The translations under genes were made by a program, and so were the position numbers. The notes under the pieces were generated by a model. The model saw only the letters and a list, made by a program, of their open reading frames with translations. It was not told the DNA's origin and did not search any database. A DNA stretch of 64,000 bases from the NCBI GenBank assembly GCA_049323755.1, contig JBMOPE010000018.1, positions 62,001-126,000 on the forward strand, written 5' to 3'. Source of the stretch: BRHc4a sp049323755 (GTDB lineage Bacteria; Bacillota; Desulfotomaculia; Desulfotomaculales; Desulfocucumaceae). Shown here one piece after another: positions 41,565 through 50,157 of the stretch; position 1 is the stretch's first letter; every line of letters begins with the position of its first letter.

Positions 41565-42869
41565 ATGTCTAAGCTGCTTATTAAAGGCGCCACAGTGATA
41601 ACTATGGAAAACCATGACAGTATAATTCCGGACGGAGAAATTGCAATAGACGGGCAGAACATTATCAGTGTGGGACCTGCGGGGTCTACCCCCGAAGATT
41701 TTATTGCGGAAAAAATTATTGAGGCCTCTGATATGCTGGCCATGCCTGGATTCGTTAATAGCCATACTCACGCTGCCATGACTCTCTTAAGGAGTTACGC
41801 AGACGACCTTCCCCTTATGAAGTGGCTGGAAGAGAAAATATGGCCCCTTGAGGCTAAGCTGGAGGAAGAGGATGTATATTGGGGGACTATGCTTTGCTGC
41901 CTTGAGATGATACGTTCTGGAACCACCACCTTTGCAGATATGTACTTTTTTATGGATCATGTAGCCATGGCCGTGGAAAAGGCCGGCATGAGGGCAAATC
42001 TTTCCAGGGGAATGATAGGGGTGGGCCCCGAGGCCCAGTCTGCGCTGGATTTTTACAGGGAGTTTGTAGCCAGGTGGCACAACAGTGCTGACGGGAGGAT
42101 TACAGTGAGGATGGGGCCCCACGCACCATACACCTGCCCGCCGGACTACCTTAAAAAGGTTATAAGCCTTGCCCAGGAACTCAATGTAGGTATCCATATC
42201 CACCTGGCGGAAACCAGGACCGAAGTTGAAGATATGGCCAGGATGTATGGTAAAACGCCCATACAGCTGGTAGACAGCGTGGGGCTTTTTGAGCTGCCGG
42301 TGCTGGCTGCCCACTGTGTCCACCTGGACAGCAGGGATATAGAAATTCTGGCCGAGAAAAAGGTGGGGGTTGCGCACAACCCGGAAAGCAACATGAAGCT
42401 TGCCAGCGGGGTTGCCCCTGTAACAGGCCTGATAAAGGCAGGAGTTACCGTGGGGCTTGGCACCGACGGCGCGGCCAGCAACAACAACCTGGATATGCTG
42501 GAGGAAATGAGAAGCGCAGCCCTTCTTCAAAAGGTAAGCACCATGGACCCACTGGCGCTGCCCTCGTTCCAGGCGCTGCAGATGGCCACCACGGGAGGCG
42601 CGCGCGCACTGGGAATGGATGGCCAGCTTGGTTTAATAAAAACTGGCTATAAGGCCGATATTATACTAATGGAAACCCGCAGGCCCCACCTTTTCCCGAG
42701 GAATGACTGGATAGCCCACACTGTCTATGCTGCCCAGTCCGCAGACATTAACACCGTTATAATAAACGGAGAGATCGTAATGGAAGATCGAAAAGTCTTC
42801 TCCATAGATGAGGATGAGGTATTCGAACAGGTTCAAAGAAGGGCAGAAAGACTTGTCTCTCAAAAGTAG
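41565..42869 (+). CDS. mtaD: 5-methylthioadenosine/S-adenosylhomocysteine deaminase
   Basis: 434 residues, an amidohydrolase that deaminates methylthioadenosine and S-adenosylhomocysteine to the inosine forms. The metal ligands are visible: NSHTHAAM, HIHLAETRTE, AAHCVHLD and GTDGAASNNNLDM. GGGAGGAATTG precedes the ATG. With mtnP and ahcY in the same cluster, the cell has two competing routes for each substrate. Some MtaD-type enzymes also deaminate 5'-deoxyadenosine, which radical-SAM-rich anaerobes produce; this is possible but not shown. Confidence 0.92.
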   Translation: MSKLLIKGATVITMENHDSIIPDGEIAIDGQNIISVGPAGSTPEDFIAEKIIEASDMLAMPGFVNSHTHAAMTLLRSYADDLPLMKWLEEKIWPLEAKLEEEDVYWGTMLCCLEMIRSGTTTFADMYFFMDHVAMAVEKAGMRANLSRGMIGVGPEAQSALDFYREFVARWHNSADGRITVRMGPHAPYTCPPDYLKKVISLAQELNVGIHIHLAETRTEVEDMARMYGKTPIQLVDSVGLFELPVLAAHCVHLDSRDIEILAEKKVGVAHNPESNMKLASGVAPVTGLIKAGVTVGLGTDGAASNNNLDMLEEMRSAALLQKVSTMDPLALPSFQALQMATTGGARALGMDGQLGLIKTGYKADIILMETRRPHLFPRNDWIAHTVYAAQSADINTVIINGEIVMEDRKVFSIDEDEVFEQVQRRAERLVSQK

Positions 42870-42870
42870 T

Positions 42871-42910
42871 CCAACCTCCAACCTCCAACCTCTAACTTCC
42901 AACTTCCAAA
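42871..42910 (+). repeat. AACCTCC/AACTTCC simple repeat
   Basis: Five to six degenerate 7-base units between mtaD and the methyltransferase gene, directly upstream of the latter's GTG start. No inverted partner. Confidence 0.7.
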
Positions 42911-42917
42911 ATAGGGG

Positions 42918-44102
42918 GTGGCAAAAACGGCCACGGTAAAACTGGACAGGGGCCGGCACAAAAGGGTTGCCGGAGGGCACCCCTGGGTTTACCGGACAGA
43001 AGTTTCGGATATTGAAGGGAGCTACACACCTGGAGACATAGTGGAAGTTGTAGACTTCCGGGGAAGGTTTATAGGAAAAGGTTATATAAACCCCCTGTCC
43101 CAAATATTTGTCCGTATTATGACACGCAGCAGGGATGAAGAGATAAACAGGGATTTCTTATACAGGCGCATAAAGTCAGCCTGGGAGTACAGAAAAAAAA
43201 CTATCAGGAATACCAATGCCTTCAGAGTTATTTTTTCCGAGGCTGACTTCCTGCCGGCACTGGTGGTGGACAAATTCGGGGAGTACCTGGTGGTGCAGAC
43301 CCTTGCCCTGGGAATTGACAAATATAAAGACACAATTGTAGAAATACTTCGTGAGCTGATAAGCCCCGCAGGCATATACGAGAGAAACGATGTCAGTGTA
43401 AGGGAACTTGAGGGACTCCCCCTTCAAGCAGGGTTCATTGGGGAAGAATTTAACACGGTGGTCGAAATAAAAGAAAATGGCCGGCTTTTCGAGGTGGACC
43501 TGGCCGGGGGACAAAAAACAGGGTATTTCCTGGATCAGAGAGAGAACCGGATGGCCCTGGAAAGCCTCTCTAAAGGGGCCAGGGTTCTTGACTGCTTTTG
43601 TCATACCGGTACATTTTCGGTCTATGCAGCAGGCTTTGGGGCAAAGGAGGTGCTTGGAATTGATATTTCAGCACCTGCTTTGGAGATGGCTGCAAAAAAT
43701 TCCGAAAGGAACGGCTTCGGCCACCTGTGCAACTTCAGAGAAGGTAACAGCTTTGATGAGCTAAGGGCCATGGAAAAGTCAGGAGAGAAATTTGACCTGG
43801 TTATACTGGACCCTCCCGCTTTTACAAAGTCAAAAAAGGCTATTGAGGGGGCTATAAGGGGCTACAAGGAAATTAATCTAAGAGGAATGAAAATTCTTAA
43901 TCACGGAGGTTTCCTTGTTACCTGCTCTTGTTCTTTCCACATGAGCGAAGGTCTTTTTATGGAGGTAATAAATGATGCCGCCAGGGATGCAGGGAGACCG
44001 GTAAGACTTGTGGAGGTCCGCAGGCAGGCCAGGGATCACCCGATGCTTCTTGGTTCACCGGAGACTTATTATCTTAAGTGCCTTATAATGCAGGTTCTAT
44101 GA
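42918..44102 (+). CDS. class I rRNA (cytosine-C5-)-methyltransferase, RlmI-like
   Basis: 394 residues. Residues ~1-75 form a PUA RNA-binding domain (GRHKRVAGGHPWVYRTEV). Then come a short linker domain and an SAM-binding Rossmann domain (LDCFCHTGTFSVYAAGFGA, LDPPAFTKSKKA, CSCSFHMSEG with the catalytic Cys). This matches RlmI, which methylates 23S rRNA C1962. An in-frame TAG six bases upstream forces the GTG start at 42918; its AGGGG site overlaps the start closely. It is the last gene of the SAM-by-product cluster and a consumer of SAM itself. Confidence 0.88.
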   Translation: MAKTATVKLDRGRHKRVAGGHPWVYRTEVSDIEGSYTPGDIVEVVDFRGRFIGKGYINPLSQIFVRIMTRSRDEEINRDFLYRRIKSAWEYRKKTIRNTNAFRVIFSEADFLPALVVDKFGEYLVVQTLALGIDKYKDTIVEILRELISPAGIYERNDVSVRELEGLPLQAGFIGEEFNTVVEIKENGRLFEVDLAGGQKTGYFLDQRENRMALESLSKGARVLDCFCHTGTFSVYAAGFGAKEVLGIDISAPALEMAAKNSERNGFGHLCNFREGNSFDELRAMEKSGEKFDLVILDPPAFTKSKKAIEGAIRGYKEINLRGMKILNHGGFLVTCSCSFHMSEGLFMEVINDAARDAGRPVRLVEVRRQARDHPMLLGSPETYYLKCLIMQVL

Positions 44103-44119
44103 AAAAACTTAACCTTTTT

Positions 44120-44160
44120 ATGCAAAACTCTGCCTCAACTGAGGCGGGGTTTAATTTTAT
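44120..44160 (+). terminator. terminator after the RlmI-like gene
   Basis: AAACTCTGCCTC / GAGGCGGGGTTT imperfect stem with loop AACT, followed by AATTTTAT. Confidence 0.65.
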
Positions 44161-44371
44161 ATTGAAATGAACTAACTGAATTTTTTAAAAAATCTGGAAG
44201 GATTTGTTGAAGTGATATGGAATAACTGGTAATATATCAAAAAAAATTATAAGAACCTGCCTTCCATAGAATAACACCAGTAACTCTAGTTCTATATATT
44301 GTTCATACCGGTCACACTCCTATAAAAAAAGTGAGAACTTTATCTGATTTGTTAAGGCTGGGGGGTTGACG

Positions 44372-46696
44372 ATGAGAAGCCTGAATGAAACCGGAGCAAC
44401 AGGGACCCATATTGTTAATATGAAATGTGAGGCCCTTGAGAGGCAGGTTTGTTATTTAAGGTCTCTATTGGACAACATGAATGAATTTTTCTTTACATAC
44501 GATGCCGAAGGACGGATTACCCTGGCTAATAAGAGGTCGCTGGAGCTTTTGGGCTATAGGGCTGAGGATATATTGGGAAAAAGTGTAATTGATTTTGTTC
44601 ATATAGATGACAGAAAGAAAGTGATTTCCCAACTTGAGTCAAGGATTAAAGCCGGAAAAGAGGGTAGTTACGAAATCAGGATCATTCATAGTGATGGAAT
44701 TCCCCGTACCATTCGCGTAAACGCATCACCTATATACGATAACGGCGAGATAATTGGTGGATCGGTGCTGGGAGAGGACATAACAGAGAGAAAAAGGATG
44801 GAGAAGGAATTGAAGGAATCCGAGGAAACATACCGGACAATATTTGAGAATACAGGTACTGCCATGCTTATTGTTGAGGAGGACACTTCAGTATTTCTTG
44901 CCAATACCCAGATTGAAAATTTTACAGGTTATACCAAAGAGATAATACAGCGTGAAAAAAAATGGACGGAGTTTGTTGCTGAAGAAGACCTCGACAGAAT
45001 GAAAGAGTATCATTTCACCAGAAGAAGGGACCCCGGCGCCGTTCCCTCGGCTTATGAGTTCAAGCTGGTTGACAGGTACGGAAACGTAAAGGATGTTTAT
45101 CTTAATATAGCCATGATTCCCGGTACTACAAGAAGTGTAGTTTCAATGATGGATGTTACAAGAGTTAAGCGAATGAAGAAAAAGCTGGATGAATCGGAGG
45201 AAATATATCGCACCATATTTGAAAAAACCGGCACCGCCATGCTTATACTTGAAGAAGATACGACTATTTCCCTGGCGAACGGCCAGGCAGAGAAGTTGAT
45301 GGGGTATACAAAGGAGGAAATAGAAAACAAGCTTAAGTGGACTCAATTTGTGGATGAGAGGGACCTCTCCATGATGCTTCAGAATCACCGCGCCAGGAGA
45401 AACGAGCCCGGCGCAGCCCCATCGGAATACGAGTTCCGCTTGATTGACCGGTATGGAAATGTAAGGGATATATTCCTTACTATAGGTATGATTGCCGGGA
45501 CAAGGAAGTCTGTAGCATCACTTATGGATATAACGGAGAGAAAGCAGGCTGAGCAATGTGTCATTGCTGTCAATGAGGAACTGGGAGCCACTCTGGAAGA
45601 GCTTACGGCCACAGAAGAGGAGTTAAGATACCAGATAGATCTTCTTCAGGAGAAAGAAAAGCAGGTAAGGCATGTAAGCCAGCATGATTCTCTTACCGGC
45701 CTTCACAACCGGGCCTACTTTGAGGAGGCCATGAAGAGGGTGGAGTGTGGAGGCTTTGACCCGGTTGGGCTGGTTATATGCGATGTTGACGGGCTCAAGC
45801 TGATTAACGATACAATGGGCCATGATTCCGGGGACAATATGCTTATAGCAGCGGCAAGAGTCATAAAAGACAGTTTCCGGGAAAAAGATGTTGTTGCCAG
45901 GGTGGGGGGGGACGAATTCGCGATTATACTGCCCAAAACATCTCTGAAAGAGGTCGATAGCATCTGCCATAAGATCCAAAGTGCAGTTAGTGAGTATAAT
46001 GCCGGAAATCTGGAGCTGCCTCTGAGTATTTCTGTAGGCTTTGCCGTGAGAAACAATTCTTCCAGGAGTATCGATGACCTGTTCAGGGAAGCCGATAACA
46101 GTATGTACAGGAAAAAGCTTCACAGCAGCCGCAGCGCCAGGAGCGCCATAGTTCAGACTCTTATGAAGGCCATAGAGGCCAGGGATTACATTACAGAGGG
46201 ACACGCCGACCGGCTTCAGGGGCTGGCCGCAGCCATGGCAATAGTACTTGGGCTCCCCGAGAGGAGTATAACAGACCTTCGGCTTTTAGCCCAGTTTCAT
46301 GATATCGGGAAGGTTGGCATACCGGACAGGATACTTTTCAAAAAGGGCCGCCTGAACGATTCAGAGTTTGAGGAGATGCGCAGGCACAGTGAAATTGGCC
46401 ACCGTATAGCACAGTCAGCTCCGGAAATGGCGCCTATTGCAGAGTGGATACTGCTGCACCACGAGTGGTGGAATGGTGATGGATACCCTCTGGGGCTAAA
46501 GGGTGAGAATATTCCTCTTGAGTGCCGTATTCTAGCCATAGCGGATGCCTATGACGCCATGACCAGCGACCGCCCTTACCGTAAGGCCATGTCTCATGAA
46601 GACGCCATTGCTGAGATTAGAAGGTGCGCCGGTACCCAGTTTGACCCCAGCCTTGTGGAAAAGTTTACCATTGTGCTGGAGGGAATAAGGAAATAG
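44372..46696 (+). CDS. PAS3-GGDEF-HD-GYP cyclic-di-GMP turnover protein
   Basis: 774 residues, soluble. Three PAS domains lie at about 25-145, 150-270 and 275-395. The second and third are close repeats of each other (ESEETYRTIFENTGTAM vs ESEEIYRTIFEKTGTAM). A short coiled coil follows, then a GGDEF domain at ~435-555 with an intact ARVGGDEFAII site, and an HD-GYP domain at ~590-770 with FHDIGK and HHEWWNGDGYP. Both the synthase and the phosphodiesterase sites look complete, so it may make and break c-di-GMP depending on PAS signals. ATG at 44372 follows GGGGGG. It stands alone. Confidence 0.9.
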   Translation: MRSLNETGATGTHIVNMKCEALERQVCYLRSLLDNMNEFFFTYDAEGRITLANKRSLELLGYRAEDILGKSVIDFVHIDDRKKVISQLESRIKAGKEGSYEIRIIHSDGIPRTIRVNASPIYDNGEIIGGSVLGEDITERKRMEKELKESEETYRTIFENTGTAMLIVEEDTSVFLANTQIENFTGYTKEIIQREKKWTEFVAEEDLDRMKEYHFTRRRDPGAVPSAYEFKLVDRYGNVKDVYLNIAMIPGTTRSVVSMMDVTRVKRMKKKLDESEEIYRTIFEKTGTAMLILEEDTTISLANGQAEKLMGYTKEEIENKLKWTQFVDERDLSMMLQNHRARRNEPGAAPSEYEFRLIDRYGNVRDIFLTIGMIAGTRKSVASLMDITERKQAEQCVIAVNEELGATLEELTATEEELRYQIDLLQEKEKQVRHVSQHDSLTGLHNRAYFEEAMKRVECGGFDPVGLVICDVDGLKLINDTMGHDSGDNMLIAAARVIKDSFREKDVVARVGGDEFAIILPKTSLKEVDSICHKIQSAVSEYNAGNLELPLSISVGFAVRNNSSRSIDDLFREADNSMYRKKLHSSRSARSAIVQTLMKAIEARDYITEGHADRLQGLAAAMAIVLGLPERSITDLRLLAQFHDIGKVGIPDRILFKKGRLNDSEFEEMRRHSEIGHRIAQSAPEMAPIAEWILLHHEWWNGDGYPLGLKGENIPLECRILAIADAYDAMTSDRPYRKAMSHEDAIAEIRRCAGTQFDPSLVEKFTIVLEGIRK

Positions 46697-46706
46697 CGTA
46701 TAATTA

Positions 46707-47135
<429 letters not shown>

Positions 47136-47175
47136 TCATTCTTTATAGTGAATTGTGATTAAGAGGGATTTCTTA

Positions 47176-48519
47176 ATGAAACATAATAGAAAGAAGCCCG
47201 ACGTTTTAGTGGTTGGGGGAGGGCCGGCGGGGATGTTTGCCGCCGCCTCAGCGGCCCGGGCCGGAGCAAGTGTTGTCTTGCTGGAAAAAAACAAAAAGCT
47301 GGGTAAAAAAATGAGCATTGCCGGGGGTGGCAGGTGTAATCTCACCAATACTGCGCCGGTGCATGAATTTATTAAAAATGTCCCCGGAAACGGAAAGTTT
47401 CTGACAGGCATTCTTTCCCGCTTTGGGTGGAGTGATTGTGTTCATTTTTTGAAAAGCCTTGGTATAAAAACTAAAGAGGAAGAAATGGGGAAGATTTTTC
47501 CGGAAAAAGATCGCGCCGAAGATGTTGTGGCAGCTCTAGAGAGCCATCTGCTGGAAATGGGAATAAAAATATTATTAGGACACAGGGCAAAGGCACTGCT
47601 TAAGGAAGGCGGCCAGTGCCTTGGAGCAGAATTGGAGGATGGCACGCCGGTATACAGCAAAACGTTGATTATAGCCACCGGCGGGTCATCATATCCAGGG
47701 ACAGGGTCCACAGGGGACGGGTATTTTATGGCGGGCCAGGCAGGTCATAAAGTAATAACTCCCAGGCCAGGCCTGGTCCCCGTTACAATTGCTGAAAGAA
47801 AACTGGCAGAAAAGCTTCAGGGACTTTCAGTAAGGGATTCTGTACTTTGTATTGAGGATGATACAGGCAAGAAGATAGAAGCTGTCCGGGGTGATTTTAT
47901 TATTACCCATTTTGGAGTTTCCGGCCCTGCAGCGCTTGGACTGAGCAGAACCGTCTCAGCATTGAAGGGATCGGGGAGTCTGCGCCTGCTGTTGGATTTT
48001 ATGCCGGAGGTTAAAGAGGATTTTCTCGCAGAAAGAATGCTTGCGGCAGCCAGGGATCAGCCCAGGAAATCTGTTGCCGGGCTTTTAAAGCTGATGATGC
48101 CTGACCGCCTGGCGATAACTATTTCAGAGATAATGGGTGTTGATGCGCAGAAAAAATCAGCCGAAGCCGGCAAAAATATATGGAGAAAAGCCGCCGGCCT
48201 GGTAAAGCGCTTCCCATTAAGTATTAAGGGAACAAGGCCCCTGGCGGAGGCCATGGTGACAGTGGGCGGTGTCTGCACCGGAGAAGTCAATCCCCGGACT
48301 ATGGAATCTAAACTTCTGAAGGGTCTTTACTTTGCGGGGGAAGTAATAGATGTGGACGCCTATACAGGAGGCTTTAACATGCAAATAGCCTTCTCCACCG
48401 GCTGGCTGGCCGGCCTGTCTGCGGCTAAAAAAGCTCATACTGAGTGTTTATCCGGTCAGAATTCAGAAGCCAGAATTCAGAATCCAGACAACCGGGGCCG
48501 TGAAAACGGCCACCAATAA
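47176..48519 (+). CDS. BaiN/HI0933-family NAD(P)/FAD-dependent oxidoreductase
   Basis: 447 residues with an N-terminal FAD-binding Rossmann fold (VVGGGPAGMFAAASAARAG, residues ~12-30) and the family motif KKMSIAGGGRCNLTN (~residue 50). The C-terminal AGEVIDVDAYTGGFNMQIAFSTG closes the FAD site. The HI0933/YhiN/BaiN family includes 7alpha-dehydroxylation flavoenzymes, but most members have no known substrate. The last ~20 residues (after LSAAKKAHTE) are encoded by the left end of a repeat element and are unlikely to be part of the ancestral protein. Start ATG 47176 with AGAGGG upstream. Confidence 0.85.
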   Translation: MKHNRKKPDVLVVGGGPAGMFAAASAARAGASVVLLEKNKKLGKKMSIAGGGRCNLTNTAPVHEFIKNVPGNGKFLTGILSRFGWSDCVHFLKSLGIKTKEEEMGKIFPEKDRAEDVVAALESHLLEMGIKILLGHRAKALLKEGGQCLGAELEDGTPVYSKTLIIATGGSSYPGTGSTGDGYFMAGQAGHKVITPRPGLVPVTIAERKLAEKLQGLSVRDSVLCIEDDTGKKIEAVRGDFIITHFGVSGPAALGLSRTVSALKGSGSLRLLLDFMPEVKEDFLAERMLAAARDQPRKSVAGLLKLMMPDRLAITISEIMGVDAQKKSAEAGKNIWRKAAGLVKRFPLSIKGTRPLAEAMVTVGGVCTGEVNPRTMESKLLKGLYFAGEVIDVDAYTGGFNMQIAFSTGWLAGLSAAKKAHTECLSGQNSEARIQNPDNRGRENGHQ

Positions 48520-48775
48520 GGATAAGAATTAGGGTCCTTATAAAACCACAGAGAACACAGAGCGCACGGAGGTTTTAAGCCCTACTTGTAAGCTTTAAAA
48601 TATGTTTTATAAAATGGGTACGGTCTTAGACCTCATAGTAATACCTGAGAGCAAATTCTCTGTGGTCTCTGTGGTTCATAAAAAGGACATTCAGTATTTT
48701 CAGGGTGCCTAATCCATTCTGGCTTCTGAATTCTGAATTCTGGATTTCGACAGTAATTTCTTTCAGAATTAGCTA
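48448..48775. repeat. MITE-like element, second full-length copy
   Basis: GGTCAGAATTCAGAAGCCAG at the left, inside the 3' end of the flavoprotein gene. Inner arms CACAGAGAACACAGAG and CTCTGTGGTCTCTGTGG, then CTTCTGAATTCTGAATTCTGGATTTCGACAGTAATTTCTTTCAGAATTAGC at the right, which contains the stop codon of the convergent macrodomain gene. It is colinear with the 21203 copy, including GACAACCGGGxCCGT and TAAGCCCTxCTTGTAAGCTTTAA. Confidence 0.85.
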
Positions 48776-49317
48776 TAAGTTGCTTCTTCCCAGGCCTTGC
48801 GGTAGATGTCAAAGTCCTTGTCGCTGAAGAGAACAAATCTTACCTCAGCAGGGTTATTTTCATTTTCAAGAAAGTCTTTTACCGTTTTAACTGCGACCTG
48901 CGCCGCCTTATCTGTGGGGTAGCCGTAGGCGCCGGTGCTTATTGAGGGAAAGGCCACGGACTTTATATTATGCTCTAATGCCACTCTGAGGGAATTGTGG
49001 TATGCGTTAGCCAGGAGTTCGTTTTCCCTGTTGTTTCCCCCGGACCAAATGGGGCCTACCGTATGTATAACATAATGGGCCTTCAGGTTGCCGCCGCCGG
49101 TTATAACTGCTTCCCCGGTGGGGCAGCCGCCCTGGACAGCCCTTATTTTTTTGCACTCTTCAAGTATTTGCGGCCCTCCCACTCTGTGAATGGCCCCGTC
49201 AACACCTGCCCCCCCCAAAAGAGAGGAATTTGCTGCATTTACTATGGCCTCGGTGTCCTGCTGTGTAATATCCCCCTTTACAAGAGTAATTACGGTTTTG
49301 TTAACCTTGAATTGCAT
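48769..49317 (-). CDS. macrodomain protein, probable O-acetyl-ADP-ribose/ADP-ribosyl deacylase
   Basis: 182 residues, a single MacroD-type macrodomain: GDITQQDTEAIVNAANSSL at the N-terminus, GGAGVDGAIHRVGGP for the catalytic loop and STGAYGYPTDKAA for the phosphate loop. Enzymes of this type remove ADP-ribose from acidic residues or deacetylate O-acetyl-ADP-ribose. AGGAGGTTTTG precedes the ATG. No ADP-ribosyltransferase or sirtuin gene is adjacent. The stop codon is part of the repeat element end AGCTAATTCTGA. Confidence 0.92.
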   Translation of the reverse strand: MQFKVNKTVITLVKGDITQQDTEAIVNAANSSLLGGAGVDGAIHRVGGPQILEECKKIRAVQGGCPTGEAVITGGGNLKAHYVIHTVGPIWSGGNNRENELLANAYHNSLRVALEHNIKSVAFPSISTGAYGYPTDKAAQVAVKTVKDFLENENNPAEVRFVLFSDKDFDIYRKAWEEATYS

Positions 49318-49334
49318 AGCAAAACCTCCTAATG

Positions 49335-49520
49335 GCTAATGGGTAAAACACCTCGGGTCAGGAGACAGGAGACAGAATATTTTCATTTTACATTTTATAA
49401 TAAATAACGCTAAAGTAAACCATGGTTTTGTTGCAACTTCAGAGTAACGCATATGATAAATTCTGGCTTCTGACTCCTGACTCCTGTATTCTGACCGGGA
49501 AGTAGTGCCAAATTAGCCAA
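49335..49520. repeat. MITE-like element, mid-size copy
   Basis: GGTCAGGAGACAGGAGACAG at the left, and CTTCTGACTCCTGACTCCTGTATTCTGACCGGGAAGTAGTGCCAAATTAGCC at the right. The right end matches the left end of the 24975 copy in reverse. Inner arms absent. Confidence 0.75.
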
Positions 49521-49534
49521 AAAGGGTTGAGCTT

Positions 49535-49665
49535 GGCTATGTTATAATGATATACTTTTACTGCAAAACTAAAGTTGAGCTGAGAAAGAAGAGAAGAGAC
49601 AGGCTGATAAGACGACTCGGAGCTGCGGGGTGAGGACCAGTTATTTGTGCTGGTCTTTTTTATTT
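49535..49665 (+). promoter_or_regulatory. extended -10 promoter, short leader and intrinsic terminator upstream of the pab operon
   Basis: TGTTATAAT (an extended -10 box) at 49540-49548, about 85 bases of transcribed sequence, then stem GACCAG/CTGGTC (49635-49655) followed by TTTTTT. This would give a short terminated RNA of about 105 bases. It does not match a T-box, a folate riboswitch or any other leader I know. It may be a small RNA or a transcription attenuator for genes further on. Confidence 0.5.
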
Positions 49666-49667
49666 TT

Positions 49668-50142
49668 GCGGCAACGCCCGCAGGGGCGTTTATTTACACA
49701 CCAGGAAAAAATAAATCTTTTGTGGATAACTTGAATGTCAACTATAGGGCAGGCTTGGAATATCACCCCCATGCGCTGATGATCCCTCCGGCTGAAACTG
49801 GCTCTATGCTTGGAGTCAACAGATAGTCGACCGTCCTCAACGGCGCGTCATGCGCCGGTTCGGACTTCCGCCAACGTCCTGTTGGCGGCTCGCCTTTCTG
49901 TAGACACCTTCGCCAAGACCCAGATAACAGCCTCCGAAAAATCAGCGCACGGAGATGATATTCCCCGCCCCGATGAATGTCCTTTGAAAGTGCAACTATA
50001 GGATCTTTGTTCAATGAAGCCAGATTGGGATTGTATAGGCGAAATGTAGTTGTCAAATATATCACCAATTCCCAATTCCGGATCCCAGAATAATGCTAAC
50101 AGTGCCGCTGGAACGGCGGCAACGCCCGCAGGGCGTTTGTTA
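49668..50142 (+). repeat. ~300-bp conserved hairpin-rich element, copy 2 with end modules
   Basis: Starts with a partial hairpin module (GCGGCAACGCCCGCAGGGGCGTTTATTT), then CAGGAAAAAATAAA and TGTGGATAA (49721). The core follows, flanked by direct repeats CAACTATAGG at 49739-49748 and 49993-50002, then CAATTCCCAATTCCGGATCCC and a full double hairpin. It ends at the Shine-Dalgarno site of pabA. Opposite in orientation to copy 1 at 1922-2370 and about 95% identical in the core. Confidence 0.8.
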
Positions 50143-50157
50143 AGGAGGTGCCTTGGT

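Noticed and set aside
49547..49633. 28-codon leader peptide frame upstream of the pab operon
   Set aside because: The ATG lies within the -10 box, there is no ribosome site and no run of Trp or other regulatory codons. Kept only as a remark in a finding.
49721..49729. DnaA box-like TGTGGATAA (also at 9672 and near 2340)
   Set aside because: The boxes are part of a repeated element, occur singly, and no dnaA, dnaN or AT-rich origin cluster is near.
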